Below, in pieces: positions 16,792 through 25,517 of a stretch of DNA of 64,000 nucleotides. A program made the translations under genes and the position numbers. Each line of letters opens with the position of its first letter. Position 1 is the first letter of the stretch. This DNA comes from JAXDMU01 sp963762435. GTDB lineage: Bacteria > Pseudomonadota > Alphaproteobacteria > ATCC43930 > CGMCC-115725. Location of the stretch: contig CAVXLN010000003.1 in the NCBI GenBank assembly GCA_963762435.1, forward strand, positions 310,001 through 374,000, given 5' to 3'. The notes beneath the pieces were generated by a model. That model made no database searches. It was not told the DNA's origin and was given only the letters and a program-made list of their open reading frames with translations.

Positions 16792-18372
16792 ATGAAGGTT
16801 AGTCAAAAAGGTTACCGGCTGGGCGGCGTCGCGGTGCTTCTTGGGCTCTCGACGGCGCTCGCCTTCGGTCCGCTGGCGCCGGTCTTGGCGCGGGCGGCCG
16901 ACAGTTCGGGCAATAGTGTCGCAGGCAATATCGAAGCGCTGCCGAGCTTTGCCCCGATCGTGGACAAGGTGCTGCCGGCGGTCGTCAACATCTCGGTCGA
17001 GCAGCGCGTGGGCGCCCCGGTCGACGATCAGGAGGATCAAGGCGACGAGCAGGGCGATGCGCCCGACCAGCAGGGCCCGGGCATGCCGGGGCCAGGCACG
17101 CCGTTCGACCAGCTGCTGCGCCGCTTCTTCGAGCAGCAGCAGCCTGGCTTCCACGGCCAGGTTCCGCAACAGCAGCAGCAGGCGCAGCAGCATGTGACGG
17201 CCTTGGGCTCAGGCTTCATCATCGATCCCGCGGGTTTTGTCGTGACCAACAACCATGTCGTCGGCCAGGCCGAGCGGGTCACCGTCATCTTCCAGGACGG
17301 CAGCCGCCATATCGCCAAGATCGTCGGCAAGGATGCGAAGTCGGATCTGGCGCTCTTGAAGATCGATGCGCCGAAGCCGCTGCCCTATGTCGAATGGGGC
17401 GACAGCGACAAGGCCAAGGTCGGCGACTGGATCCTGGCGGTGGGCAATCCCTTCGGCCTCGGCGGCACCGTGACCAAGGGCATCATCTCGGCCCATAGCC
17501 GCTCGCTCGGCAGCTCCAGCTATGTCGATTTCATGCAGATCGACGCTTCGGTGAACCGCGGCAATTCGGGCGGCCCGACCTTCAACCTCGAGGGCCATGT
17601 CGTCGGCATCAATACCGCGATCTACTCGCCCAATGGCGGCAATGTCGGCATCGCCTTCGACATCCCGTCCGACACGGCGAAGAGCGTCATCGCGTCCTTG
17701 AAGGCGAACGGCCATGTCGATCGCGGCTGGCTGGGCGTGCAGATCCAGCAGGTGACGCCGGAGATCGCGTCGGCCATCGGCGAGGATCCGGATGCGCCCA
17801 AGGGTGCGCTGGTCGCCGCTATCGACCCGAACGGCCCGGCCGCCAAGTCCGGTCTCAAGGTCGGCGATGTCATCGAGAAGCTCGACGGCAAGCCGATCGA
17901 CCATATGAGCGAGCTGCCGCGGTTCGTGGCCGAGACCCATGCCGGCCAGAGCGTCGATCTGACCGTGCTGCGGCAGGGCAAGACCGAGCATGTCCAGGTC
18001 GCGATCGGCCATCTCGACGAGGACAAGGTCGCCTCCAACGACAAGGACGGGTCGAGCCATACCGATGCGCTGGGCGTCACCCTCTCCAGCCTCAATTCCG
18101 AGGTCCGCGACCGGCTGCATGTGCCGAAGACGGTCTCCGGCGCCCTGATCTCGCGTGTCGCTCCGGACAGTCCGGCGGCCAATGTCGGCCTGCAGGCAGG
18201 CGACGTGATCCAGCAGATCAACGGCGAGAAGATCTCCGGGCCCTCCGATGCGACGGACAAGGTGGCAGACGCCGCCAAGCAGAAGGGCAAGCCGCTGCTG
18301 CTGCTGGTCGACCGGCATGGCCAGGAAAGCTTCATCGCCGTCCCGCTCGATGGCGGCGACGGTCAAGGCTGA
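16792..18372 (+). CDS. Do/DegP-type periplasmic serine protease
   Basis: This 526-residue HtrA family endopeptidase/chaperone handles damaged envelope proteins. It has an N-terminal signal sequence (about residues 1-36) and a Gln/Pro-rich flexible loop (about 75-135). The trypsin-like domain has catalytic His155 (TNNHVV), Asp185 (KSDLALL) and Ser259 (RGNSGGP). Two PDZ domains follow, beginning near WLGVQIQQ and DALGVTL. The ATG follows GGTGAGGGG. A strong terminator lies directly downstream, so it is probably transcribed alone. Confidence 0.93.
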   Translation: MKVSQKGYRLGGVAVLLGLSTALAFGPLAPVLARAADSSGNSVAGNIEALPSFAPIVDKVLPAVVNISVEQRVGAPVDDQEDQGDEQGDAPDQQGPGMPGPGTPFDQLLRRFFEQQQPGFHGQVPQQQQQAQQHVTALGSGFIIDPAGFVVTNNHVVGQAERVTVIFQDGSRHIAKIVGKDAKSDLALLKIDAPKPLPYVEWGDSDKAKVGDWILAVGNPFGLGGTVTKGIISAHSRSLGSSSYVDFMQIDASVNRGNSGGPTFNLEGHVVGINTAIYSPNGGNVGIAFDIPSDTAKSVIASLKANGHVDRGWLGVQIQQVTPEIASAIGEDPDAPKGALVAAIDPNGPAAKSGLKVGDVIEKLDGKPIDHMSELPRFVAETHAGQSVDLTVLRQGKTEHVQVAIGHLDEDKVASNDKDGSSHTDALGVTLSSLNSEVRDRLHVPKTVSGALISRVAPDSPAANVGLQAGDVIQQINGEKISGPSDATDKVADAAKQKGKPLLLLVDRHGQESFIAVPLDGGDGQG

Positions 18373-18401
18373 CCCTCGACCTAACTGCGTAAACGCCTAC
18401 A

Positions 18402-18446
18402 ATCGCCCGGTCGGAATGATTGCGCCCGACCGGGCGATCTCTTTTT
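18402..18446 (+). terminator. Rho-independent terminator of the DegP-type gene
   Basis: A perfect 13 bp stem, atcgcccggtcgg (18402-18414) with ccgaccgggcgat (18426-18438), encloses an 11 nt loop and is followed by ctcttttt (18439-18446). It lies about 30 nt after the protease stop and just before the GST gene. This is the clearest intrinsic terminator in the window. Confidence 0.88.
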
Positions 18447-18462
18447 GCGGCGGAGCGGCGAT

Positions 18463-19104
18463 ATGGGCGAGCTGATCCTGACCACTTACGACTGGGTGCC
18501 GGAGCCGCCGCGCGGCTTCGTTCGCGACCTGCGCGTCCGCTGGGCCCTGGAGGAGGCGGGCCTGCCCTATCAGGTGGCCAGCACGCCGTTCAAGACCCGC
18601 GGGCCCGAGCACCTGGCCCACCAGCCCTTCGCGCAGGTGCCTTGGCTGACCGACGGCGATCTGTCCATCTTCGAGAGCGGCGCCATCCTGCTGCATCTGG
18701 GCGAATTGAGCGACGCGCTGATGCCATCCGACGCGCGCAGCCGCGCCGACGCCACGACGTGGCTCTTCGCGGCGCTGAATTCTGTCGAGATGGCCAGCCT
18801 GCCCTGGGCAATCATGGCCTTCTCCCCGGAGACCAAGAGCGGGCCGATCTGGGAGCGGTTGGACGATTTTCTCAAGCTCCGGCTGCGGCGGATGGAGCAG
18901 GTTCTGGCCGAGCGCGAGTGGCTCGCCGGCGGGACCTTCTCGATCGCCGACATCACGATGGCGGACGTGCTGCGCCTGCCCGACCGCTTCGGCGCGCTGG
19001 CGAGCCATCCCGCCTGTCAGGCCTATGTCGCCCGCGCAACGGCCCGCCCGGCCTTTCAGAAGGCCCATGCGGACCAGATGGCGCATTTCGCGGCGGCGGA
19101 TTGA
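18463..19104 (+). CDS. Glutathione S-transferase family protein
   Basis: This protein of about 213 residues has an N-terminal thioredoxin-like domain (LRVRWALEEAGLPYQV, then FAQVPWLTDGDLSIFESGAIL with the cis-Pro and ES glutathione contacts). A helical C-terminal domain includes FSIADITMADVLR, the GST N-capping box region. It probably conjugates or transfers glutathione in the cytoplasm. ATG 18463 is preceded by CGGAG; an upstream TTG at 18445 lies inside the terminator tail and is unlikely. Confidence 0.88.
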   Translation: MGELILTTYDWVPEPPRGFVRDLRVRWALEEAGLPYQVASTPFKTRGPEHLAHQPFAQVPWLTDGDLSIFESGAILLHLGELSDALMPSDARSRADATTWLFAALNSVEMASLPWAIMAFSPETKSGPIWERLDDFLKLRLRRMEQVLAEREWLAGGTFSIADITMADVLRLPDRFGALASHPACQAYVARATARPAFQKAHADQMAHFAAAD

Positions 19105-19110
19105 GACAGG

Positions 19111-19251
19111 AAAATCAAAAAGATCATCGATTTTCGTCATGGCCGGGCGCGTCCCGGCCATCCACGTCGCGCCGTGGGAACATCTTCTTCGAGCAAAATC
19201 TGCGTCGGCCCGACGTGGATCACCGGGACAAGCCCGGTGATGACGGCGAGG
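19111..19251. repeat. 141-nt dispersed palindromic repeat, copy 1
   Basis: This segment is nearly identical, base for base, to 53182-53322, in the same orientation. It contains the palindrome tggccgggcgcgtcccggcca at the left and caccgggacaagcccggtg at the right, joined by a variable linker containing gaacatcttctt. It sits between the GST gene and the coq7 3' end. No open frame of interest is carried. Similar cgtcatggccggg...cccggtgatgac elements are common in alphaproteobacterial intergenic DNA. Confidence 0.85.
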
Positions 19252-19279
19252 GAGCCCGCCAAGCGGTCGAGGAGATCGT

Positions 19280-19837
19280 TTAGATCCTGGTCGCCAGCCA
19301 GATGGCCAGCCGCGAGCCCGCTTTGATGGCCGCACTCAGCGCCTCATAGCCCGGCGTCTCAGCGGCGCCATGGGCGAGGCCGGTGTCGCGATGCTCGAGC
19401 TCCTCGGCGCGGAACTGTTCGATCTGCGCCTTGAGCTCGGGCTCGTGATCGCCCAGCGCCTCGATCTGGCTCTGATAATGCTCGTCGATCACTTCCTCGA
19501 CCGCGACCGTGCAGGCCATGGCGGCGCGCTCGCCCATGAGCGCCGTGGCGGCGCCGAGCGCGAAGCCCGCCATGTCCCAGATGGGCCCGAGGAGCGTCGG
19601 CCGCACGCGGCGCTCGACCAGCAGCTTGTCGAAGGCGGCCCGATGTTCGCGCTCCTGTGCTGCCATATGGCGGATCGTGTCGCCATGCTTGCCGCGCCCC
19701 ATGACCGCGAGCTGGCCGTCATAGATGCGGGCCGCCCCATGCTCGCCGGCATGATCGACGCGGATCATGCGCTTGACCAGCTCCTGCGGCGGCGGATCGC
19801 CGGGCAGGTAGCGGTCGAGGCTAGGCTTGCCGCTCAT
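19280..19837 (-). CDS. coq7: Demethoxyubiquinone hydroxylase Coq7
   Basis: This 185-residue di-iron carboxylate protein hydroxylates 2-polyprenyl-3-methyl-6-methoxy-benzoquinone in ubiquinone synthesis. The metal-ligand helices are visible: RVDHAGEHGAARIY, AQEREHRAAFDKLL, AVEEVIDEHYQSQI and FRAEELEHRDTGLAHGA, giving the E...ExxH...E...ExxH pattern. ATG 19837 overlaps the dsbB stop by 4 nt (ATGA), so the two are coupled. The longer frame upstream is antisense to nothing useful and overlaps dsbB, so it was rejected. Confidence 0.92.
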   Translation of the reverse strand: MSGKPSLDRYLPGDPPPQELVKRMIRVDHAGEHGAARIYDGQLAVMGRGKHGDTIRHMAAQEREHRAAFDKLLVERRVRPTLLGPIWDMAGFALGAATALMGERAAMACTVAVEEVIDEHYQSQIEALGDHEPELKAQIEQFRAEELEHRDTGLAHGAAETPGYEALSAAIKAGSRLAIWLATRI

Positions 19838-20313
19838 GATGCCATGGTCCGGCGCACGGCGCGCACGGCGAGGATCAGCGCCAGCGCCGAAGCGGCGGCG
19901 TTCCAGCCGGCCAGCGAGATGCCGAAGAGCGTCCATTGCGGCTCGTCGCAGCGGACCACTGGCGCCGCCTGGATCTGTTTCAGGAGATCGTCGATCGATT
20001 GCGCCTTGATCGCCGGCGCCGTGCAGGCGTCCGGGCCGGGGATGATGTGCTGCTCGACGCCGACATGGTAGAGGCCGAAGGCGGTCGAGCCCAGGAAGAT
20101 CAGCGCCAGCACGATCGGCGCCCAGCGCAGCAGCATGGGCTGGCGCAGGATCAGAAGCAAGGCGATGAGTGCGATGGCGGCATACCAGGGCCAGCGCTCG
20201 GCGAGGCACAGCTCGCACGGCACGAGGCCAACCGCGTACTGGAAGAAGAGTGCCCCGCCGATGATCAGGATCGAATATCCGAGCAGCACGGGAAAGGCGG
20301 CATCGACACGCAT
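19834..20313 (-). CDS. dsbB: Disulfide bond formation protein DsbB
   Basis: This 159-residue inner-membrane protein has four hydrophobic helices. It re-oxidises DsbA using ubiquinone. The first periplasmic redox pair is Cys33-Cys36 (PCELCLAERWPW) and the second is Cys97 and Cys122 (DACTAP, RCDEP). Coupling to coq7, a ubiquinone biosynthesis gene, is functionally sensible because DsbB passes electrons to ubiquinone. A DedA/YqaA-like gene lies 2 bp upstream in the same direction, so a three-gene operon is likely. Confidence 0.92.
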   Translation of the reverse strand: MRVDAAFPVLLGYSILIIGGALFFQYAVGLVPCELCLAERWPWYAAIALIALLLILRQPMLLRWAPIVLALIFLGSTAFGLYHVGVEQHIIPGPDACTAPAIKAQSIDDLLKQIQAAPVVRCDEPQWTLFGISLAGWNAAASALALILAVRAVRRTMAS

Positions 20314-20315
20314 GG

Positions 20316-20894
20316 CTAGAGCACCTTGATGAGCACGAAGCCGCCGACCAGCAGACCGGCCGTGACGGTCGTCACCAGCAGCAGCCTTTTCTCGACGAAT
20401 TCCTTGGCCGCCTCGCCGAAATAATAGAGCAGCACCGCCTCGAGATAGAAGCGCATGCCGCGCGCGATGATCGATGCGATGGTGAATTCGGCCAGGTTGA
20501 AGTGCAGGAAGCCCGACAGGATCGTGACGATCTTGTAGGGGATCGGCGTCGCCCCTTTGAGGATGATGGCCCAGAAGCCGTATTGGTCGAAGAAGGCCTT
20601 GGACGAGTCGAAGGCGGCCTGGCCGACCATATGATCGACGATGAAGCTGCCGATCGTGTCGAAAGCATAGTAGCCGATCGCATAGCCCAAATACCCGCCC
20701 ACGACCGAGCTTGCCGTCGCCACCGTCGCCAGCCAGAAGGCGCGGCGCCGGTCGGCCAACACCATCGGGATCAGCAGCAGGTCGGGCGGAGCCGGGAAGA
20801 AGGAGCTTTCGGCGAAGGAGATGCCGGCCATGAGCCAGATCGCCGAGGGTTTCTGCGCGTGGGCCAGAATCCAGTCATAGATGCGTCGCAGCAA
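20316..20894 (-). CDS. YqaA/DedA-like VTT-domain membrane protein
   Basis: This 192-residue protein has four or five hydrophobic segments. AESSFFPAPPDLLLIPMVLADRR, VVGGYLGYAIGYYAFDTIG and KGATPIPYKIVTILSGFLHFN are typical of the SNARE-associated/VTT family (PF09335, COG1238 branch). The glycine-rich GYLGYAIG and ATPIPYK blocks are intact. Family members are thought to move or scramble lipids, including undecaprenyl phosphate. It is the first gene of the run with dsbB and coq7 on the minus strand. Confidence 0.85.
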   Translation of the reverse strand: MLRRIYDWILAHAQKPSAIWLMAGISFAESSFFPAPPDLLLIPMVLADRRRAFWLATVATASSVVGGYLGYAIGYYAFDTIGSFIVDHMVGQAAFDSSKAFFDQYGFWAIILKGATPIPYKIVTILSGFLHFNLAEFTIASIIARGMRFYLEAVLLYYFGEAAKEFVEKRLLLVTTVTAGLLVGGFVLIKVL

Positions 20895-21070
20895 GAGCCA
20901 GCCCCGAAACGATAGCAGCGGGTTGGTGTATCAGCTGCCCGGGCCGCCGGCAATCGCATGGGCGCCGCAGGACCGCGCGTTCCGAGGGCCTGCCGACCGA
21001 GGCGGGCCGAGACGCGCGCCCCTTTTAGGTCGGCAACTAAACGCCTTCTCGCGCCATCACATCCTCGGCC

Positions 21071-21928
21071 TCAGCTGGCGAGCAGCGCCGGCGCCTTGAG
21101 GATGATGCCGAAATAGCCCCTTCCGTTGCGACGGCGCGTGTCGGGCCGCACCGGCTCGGCCTCGCAGACGAGCGCCAACGCTGGCTGGTGAGAAGCGACG
21201 AAGCCGCCGAACACGTCGTTGGCGTCGATATCGTCGATGACGATCGCACCGCCGGGGCAGAGTGCGGCCCAGGCACGGTCGAGCTCGAAACGCACGTTCC
21301 GGGCGCTGTGCAGGCTGTCGTGAATGAACATGTCGATCGTGCCGAGCTCGGCCAACAGCGGCGCCAGGCACACCCGGCTGGATCCGCGAATAAGCCTCCA
21401 GCGCTCGGTGCTGCGCTCATCCACCGCGATGCCGACCTGTTCAGCGCAATCATGCTCGATCGGCGGAAGATCGATGCTCCAGAGCTGGCCAGCCCCATTC
21501 AGCGCCAAGGCTTCGAGGATGAAGCGCGAGGACACGCCGTGCGCGACGCCGGTTTCCACCACTCGGAGCGGCTTCAGGTGGCGGATCAGGCACCAGATGG
21601 CGCTGATCAGAGCCGGGTCGCCGTCATTCCAGTGGAGAAAGCTTTCCGGGCCGATCTCGACGCCTTGCGCACGCAACGTCGCGGCGATCGCCGGCCAGAG
21701 CGCTTCGGACTCGGCACTCCCGCTGCAGGGGAACGGAGCGCCCAGTGCCGCATGCAGTTGCGCTTGCCAGTCAGGCTGAGCTTGATAGTCCGGCGGGGCG
21801 TGCCGTCGCTCCGCGGCATAGACATAGTCGTCGTAAATCCGGTTCCAGGTCTCGCGCGGATCGCCGACGAGTACGCGCAGGCCGCGAAGCGGATACCGCG
21901 ACAAGTAGCGCAAAGGTAGGCCGAGCAT
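21071..21928 (-). CDS. Class I SAM-dependent methyltransferase (CmcI/Methyltransf_24-like)
   Basis: This protein is about 285 residues long. The Rossmann core has VVETGVAHGVSSRFILEAL (motif I), LWSIDLPP (motif II), IDMFIHDSLHS and GGAIVIDDID, the pattern of the CmcI-like methyltransferases often found with glycan or lipopolysaccharide genes. ATG 21928 was chosen because GAGG lies 8 nt upstream and the preceding 34 codons of the open frame look like untranslated leader. The acceptor is not evident from the neighbours. Confidence 0.82.
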   Translation of the reverse strand: MLGLPLRYLSRYPLRGLRVLVGDPRETWNRIYDDYVYAAERRHAPPDYQAQPDWQAQLHAALGAPFPCSGSAESEALWPAIAATLRAQGVEIGPESFLHWNDGDPALISAIWCLIRHLKPLRVVETGVAHGVSSRFILEALALNGAGQLWSIDLPPIEHDCAEQVGIAVDERSTERWRLIRGSSRVCLAPLLAELGTIDMFIHDSLHSARNVRFELDRAWAALCPGGAIVIDDIDANDVFGGFVASHQPALALVCEAEPVRPDTRRRNGRGYFGIILKAPALLAS

Positions 21929-22081
21929 GTCAGGCCTCGCATCGAGTGAATCCGAAGATACTCTGCGCCTTGCGCCCATCGTCCCTGGAGCGTTCGTTAA
22001 CCTTTTAACCTGACCTTCGCCAATTTCCAACCGTCAAGCGACCGCAGGTGGGATATCATCAGCCCAAAAAGGGGGCAGGCC

Positions 22082-22780
22082 ATGATCACTCTCCACACCT
22101 TCGGGCCGCTGCTCGGCACGCCTGATGCCAGCCCCTTCGTCATGAAGGCGATGCTGCTCTTGAAGCTTGCCGGCCAACCCTATCGTGAAAAGACCGGCAC
22201 GCCCTTTGGAACGCCGTTGGGCTTCTTGCCCTGCATCGAGGATGAGGGCGTCAAAGTCGGCAATTCCACGCTCATCCGCCGGCATCTGGAGCGGAAATAC
22301 GACATCGATTTCGATGCCGGGCTCGACGAGACGAACAAGGCCGCGGCCTGGACCATCGAGCGGATGTGCGAGGACCATCTCTATTTCGGCCTGCTGCATA
22401 TGCGCTGGATGGACGATGCGAATTTCGAGAATGGCGTGGCCCGGATCTTCACCTCGATCCCCGCACCCGTCCGGCCGATGGTGAAGGCGTTCGTCCGGCG
22501 GGGCACACGGAAGCGGCTCCATAGCCACGGGCTCGGCCGCCATGGCGGGGCCGAGATCGAAGCCTTCGCGATCCGCGATGTCGAAGCGCTGGCGCGGCTG
22601 ATGGGCGACCGGCCGTTCCTGATGGGGGACGAGCCCAGCGGTGCCGATGCCACCGTGTTCGGCATGCTGGCGGCACTCTCGGTCCCGCCGCTCAATTCGC
22701 CGATCCGGGATACTGTACGCGGGCATGCAAATCTGACCAGTTACTGCGAACGCATCTTGCAACGATACTTCGCGGCTTAA
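22082..22780 (+). CDS. Glutathione S-transferase-like protein (FAX/metaxin type)
   Basis: This 232-residue protein has a thioredoxin-like N-terminus, LHTFGPLLGTPDASPFVMKAMLLLKLAGQPY, then FLPCIEDEGVKVGNSTLIRRHLE. The C-terminal helical domain includes MGDRPFLMGDEPSGADATVFGML. The pattern, with GNSTLI in place of the usual ESxAI, is that of the GST_N_4/GST_C_6 (failed-axon-connections) group. Biochemical activity is unknown for most members. AAAAAGGGGGC precedes the ATG. It stands alone. Confidence 0.82.
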   Translation: MITLHTFGPLLGTPDASPFVMKAMLLLKLAGQPYREKTGTPFGTPLGFLPCIEDEGVKVGNSTLIRRHLERKYDIDFDAGLDETNKAAAWTIERMCEDHLYFGLLHMRWMDDANFENGVARIFTSIPAPVRPMVKAFVRRGTRKRLHSHGLGRHGGAEIEAFAIRDVEALARLMGDRPFLMGDEPSGADATVFGMLAALSVPPLNSPIRDTVRGHANLTSYCERILQRYFAA

Positions 22781-22890
22781 GCAAACCCGTCCCGTCCATT
22801 CGAACGCCGTGCTATTCCTGGGTTTTCGTCACGGAACCGTCACGCCCGCGGCTTATCCATAGAAAGCTTCCGCTCAAGCGAAGGACGATC

Positions 22891-23907
22891 ATGCCAAAGC
22901 ACCTGCTTCTCGCCGCTCTCGTGCTCGCCACGGCCGTGGGCACGCCCGCACCGGCTTCGGCCGCCGATGGGGCGACCGCCATCTGCTATAATTGCCCGCC
23001 GGAATGGGCCGATTGGGCATCGCAGATCAAGGCGATCAAGGAGAAGACGGGCATCACCGTGCCCTATGACAACAAGAATTCCGGCCAGTCGCTGTCGGCC
23101 ATGATCGCCGAGAAGGCCAATCCGGTCGCCGATGTCGTCTATCTGGGCGGCTCGGTCGGCATTCAGGCCAAGGATGCGGGCGTCACCGCCCCCTACAAGC
23201 CCGCCCATTGGGACGATATCCCGGCGACGCTCAAGGACCCGGACGGCTATTGGTTCACCATCCATTCGGGCACGCTCGGCCTCTTCATCAACGAGGCGGC
23301 GCTGGGCGGCAAGCCGGTGCCGAAATCCTGGTCCGACCTCCTGAAGCCCGACTACAAGGGCATGGTCGGCTATCTCGATCCGACGAGTGCGGCCGTGGGC
23401 TATATCGGCGCGATCGCGGTCAATGAGGCGCTGGGCGGGACCTACCAGGACTTCTCGAAGGGCATCGAGTTCTTCAAGGCGCTGCAGAAGAACGAGCCGA
23501 TCGTGCCGAAGCAGACCGCCTATGCGCGCGTACTGTCGGGCGAGATCCCGATCCTGTTCGATTATGATTTCGATGCCTATCGCGCCAAATACACCGACAA
23601 GGCGCCGGTCGTGTTCGTGATCCCGTCCGAAGGCACCATTTCCGCCCCCTATGTCATGAGCCTGGTCAAGGACGGGCCGGACCCGGAGAACGGCAAGAAG
23701 GTGCTGGATTTCGTGCTGTCGGATGAAGGCCAATCGCTGTGGGCCAATGCGTTCATGCGACCGGTCCGCGCCGTGACGCTGTCGCCCGAGCTCAAGGCCA
23801 AGTTCCTGCCGGATGCCGATTATGCGCGGGTGAAGCCGCTCGACCTCGGCGGCATGGCGGCCGCCCAGAAGGGCTTCATCGAGCGTTATCAGGCGGAAGT
23901 GCACTGA
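22891..23907 (+). CDS. ABC transporter periplasmic substrate-binding protein
   Basis: This 338-residue protein has a signal peptide cleaved near ASAADG. It is of the PotD/FbpA (cluster D/type II) kind: VYLGGSVGIQAKDAGV, DGYWFTIHSGTLGLFINEAAL, KSWSDLLKPDYKGMVGYLDP and SDEGQSLWANAFMRPVR are typical of binders of iron, polyamines, thiamine or phosphonates. The ligand cannot be read from sequence. GAAGGA precedes the ATG. It heads a five-gene operon with two permeases, an ATPase and a phosphodiesterase, and its stop shares a base with the next start (TGATG). Confidence 0.9.
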   Translation: MPKHLLLAALVLATAVGTPAPASAADGATAICYNCPPEWADWASQIKAIKEKTGITVPYDNKNSGQSLSAMIAEKANPVADVVYLGGSVGIQAKDAGVTAPYKPAHWDDIPATLKDPDGYWFTIHSGTLGLFINEAALGGKPVPKSWSDLLKPDYKGMVGYLDPTSAAVGYIGAIAVNEALGGTYQDFSKGIEFFKALQKNEPIVPKQTAYARVLSGEIPILFDYDFDAYRAKYTDKAPVVFVIPSEGTISAPYVMSLVKDGPDPENGKKVLDFVLSDEGQSLWANAFMRPVRAVTLSPELKAKFLPDADYARVKPLDLGGMAAAQKGFIERYQAEVH

Positions 23908-24728
23908 TGGGAGGCAGCGAGGGGCGGCGCCTTGCCGCCCTGATGGCGCCGGCGGCGATCTTCTTCACCGCATTCTTTCTGCTGCCGCTGGCGCGCCTGT
24001 TCCTGATCGGCGGCACCGGGGCGCAGGGATGGGCAGCCTATCTCGCGGTCGTGACCAACCCGGCCTATCTCAGAAGCCTCGTCTCCACATTTGTCCTGGC
24101 GCTGTCGGTAACCGTGGCGACGCTCGCGATCGCGACGATCGCCGGACTGTTCCTCGAGCGGCATCGGTTCCCCGGCCGCGCCTTGCTGGTGGCGCTCGCG
24201 ACATTTCCCTTGGCCTTTCCCGGCGTGGTCGTGGGATTCATGGTGATCATGCTGGCCGGGCGCCAAGGGCTGATCGGCACCGTTACCCAGGCGCTCCTGG
24301 GCGACAAGCTGGTCTTCGCCTATTCGATCGCCGGCCTGTTCATGGGCTATGTCTATTTCTCGATCCCGCGCGTCATCCTGACCGTGATGGCGGCGGCCGA
24401 GAAGCTCGATCCCCGGCTCGAGGAGGCGGCGCGCTCGCTCGGCGCCAAGCCCTGGCAGATCATGGCGCATATCGTGCTGCCGGCCTTGAAGCCCGCCTTC
24501 CTCTCGGCCGGCGCCATCTGCTTCGCCACCGCCATGGGCGCCTTCGGCACCGCCTTCACGCTGGCGACGCGGATCGAGGTGCTGCCGATGGTGATCTATA
24601 CCGAGTTCACGCTCGAGGCGAATATCGCGACTGCGGCCGCCCTCAGCTTCATCCTGGGCGCCATCACCTGGGCAGCGCTGGCCTTCGCGCGCAGCCTCGC
24701 CGGCTCCAGCATTGCGGCGGCCGGCTAG
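23907..24728 (+). CDS. ABC transporter permease (first)
   Basis: This inner-membrane permease of about 273 residues has six predicted helices. The binding-protein-dependent permease (EAA) loop is EEAARSLGAKPWQIMAHIVLPALKPA. The start at 23907 overlaps the binding-protein stop. It forms a heterodimeric channel with the permease encoded directly after it. Confidence 0.92.
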   Translation: MGGSEGRRLAALMAPAAIFFTAFFLLPLARLFLIGGTGAQGWAAYLAVVTNPAYLRSLVSTFVLALSVTVATLAIATIAGLFLERHRFPGRALLVALATFPLAFPGVVVGFMVIMLAGRQGLIGTVTQALLGDKLVFAYSIAGLFMGYVYFSIPRVILTVMAAAEKLDPRLEEAARSLGAKPWQIMAHIVLPALKPAFLSAGAICFATAMGAFGTAFTLATRIEVLPMVIYTEFTLEANIATAAALSFILGAITWAALAFARSLAGSSIAAAG

Positions 24729-25517
24729 ATGCGGCGCGGCTTGGGCTTCTGGCTGCAGCTCGCTTTCACGCTCCTGGTCTCGGCCTTCCTCATCCTGCCC
24801 GCATTGCTCTCGGCCTTGGCCGGCGTCACGGCCAATTACTTCGTCGGCATTCGCGGCGGGCTGACGCTGCGCTGGATCGGTGAGGTCTGGGAGCATTATG
24901 CCGGCACGATCGCGCTGTCGCTCGAGATCGCGATCGCCTGTACCATGGCGACGCTGCTGCTGGGCGTGCCCATGGCCTATGCGCTGGCGCGGCGGCCCGG
25001 CAGGATCGCGCGGCTGGTCGAGGAGCTGCTGGTCATGCCGGTGGCCGTGCCCGGCCTCGCGACGGCACTCGCCCTCATCGTGGCCTATGGCGGCTGGGGC
25101 CAGTTCCGGCGCAGCTGGCTCTTCATCCTGGTCGGCCATGTACTGTTCACACTGCCCTTCATGGTGCGGTCCGTCCTTGCCGTGCTCGGTTCGATCGATT
25201 TCAAGACGCTCGAGGAAGGGGCGGCGAGCCTCGGTGCCCCCTTTCACCGGCGCTTCTTCGATATCATTCTGCCGAATTGCCGGTCGGGCATCCTGGCGGG
25301 GGCGCTCATGGTGCTGACGCTGTCGATCGGCGAGTTCAACCTGACCTGGCTCTTGCATACGCCGCTGACCCAGACGCTGCCGGTCGGCCTTGCGGACGCC
25401 TATGCGTCGCTCCGCATCGAGATCGGCAGCGCCTATACCATCTTTTTCTTCGTCATGATCATTCCGCTGCTGGTGCTGTTCCAGCGCCTGGCCGAGCCCG
25501 GGAAAGGCAGCCCGTGA
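24729..25517 (+). CDS. ABC transporter permease (second)
   Basis: This 262-residue permease has six hydrophobic segments and an EAA loop, EEGAASLGAPFHRRFFDIILP. It starts at the base after the first permease stop, and its stop overlaps the GTG of the ATPase gene. It partners the first permease. Confidence 0.92.
   Translation: MRRGLGFWLQLAFTLLVSAFLILPALLSALAGVTANYFVGIRGGLTLRWIGEVWEHYAGTIALSLEIAIACTMATLLLGVPMAYALARRPGRIARLVEELLVMPVAVPGLATALALIVAYGGWGQFRRSWLFILVGHVLFTLPFMVRSVLAVLGSIDFKTLEEGAASLGAPFHRRFFDIILPNCRSGILAGALMVLTLSIGEFNLTWLLHTPLTQTLPVGLADAYASLRIEIGSAYTIFFFVMIIPLLVLFQRLAEPGKGSP

Noticed and set aside
23889..25358. 489-codon minus-strand open frame across the ABC permeases
   Set aside because: Its translation is rich in Gln, Arg, His and Asp, the typical antisense image of membrane protein genes, with no recognisable fold.
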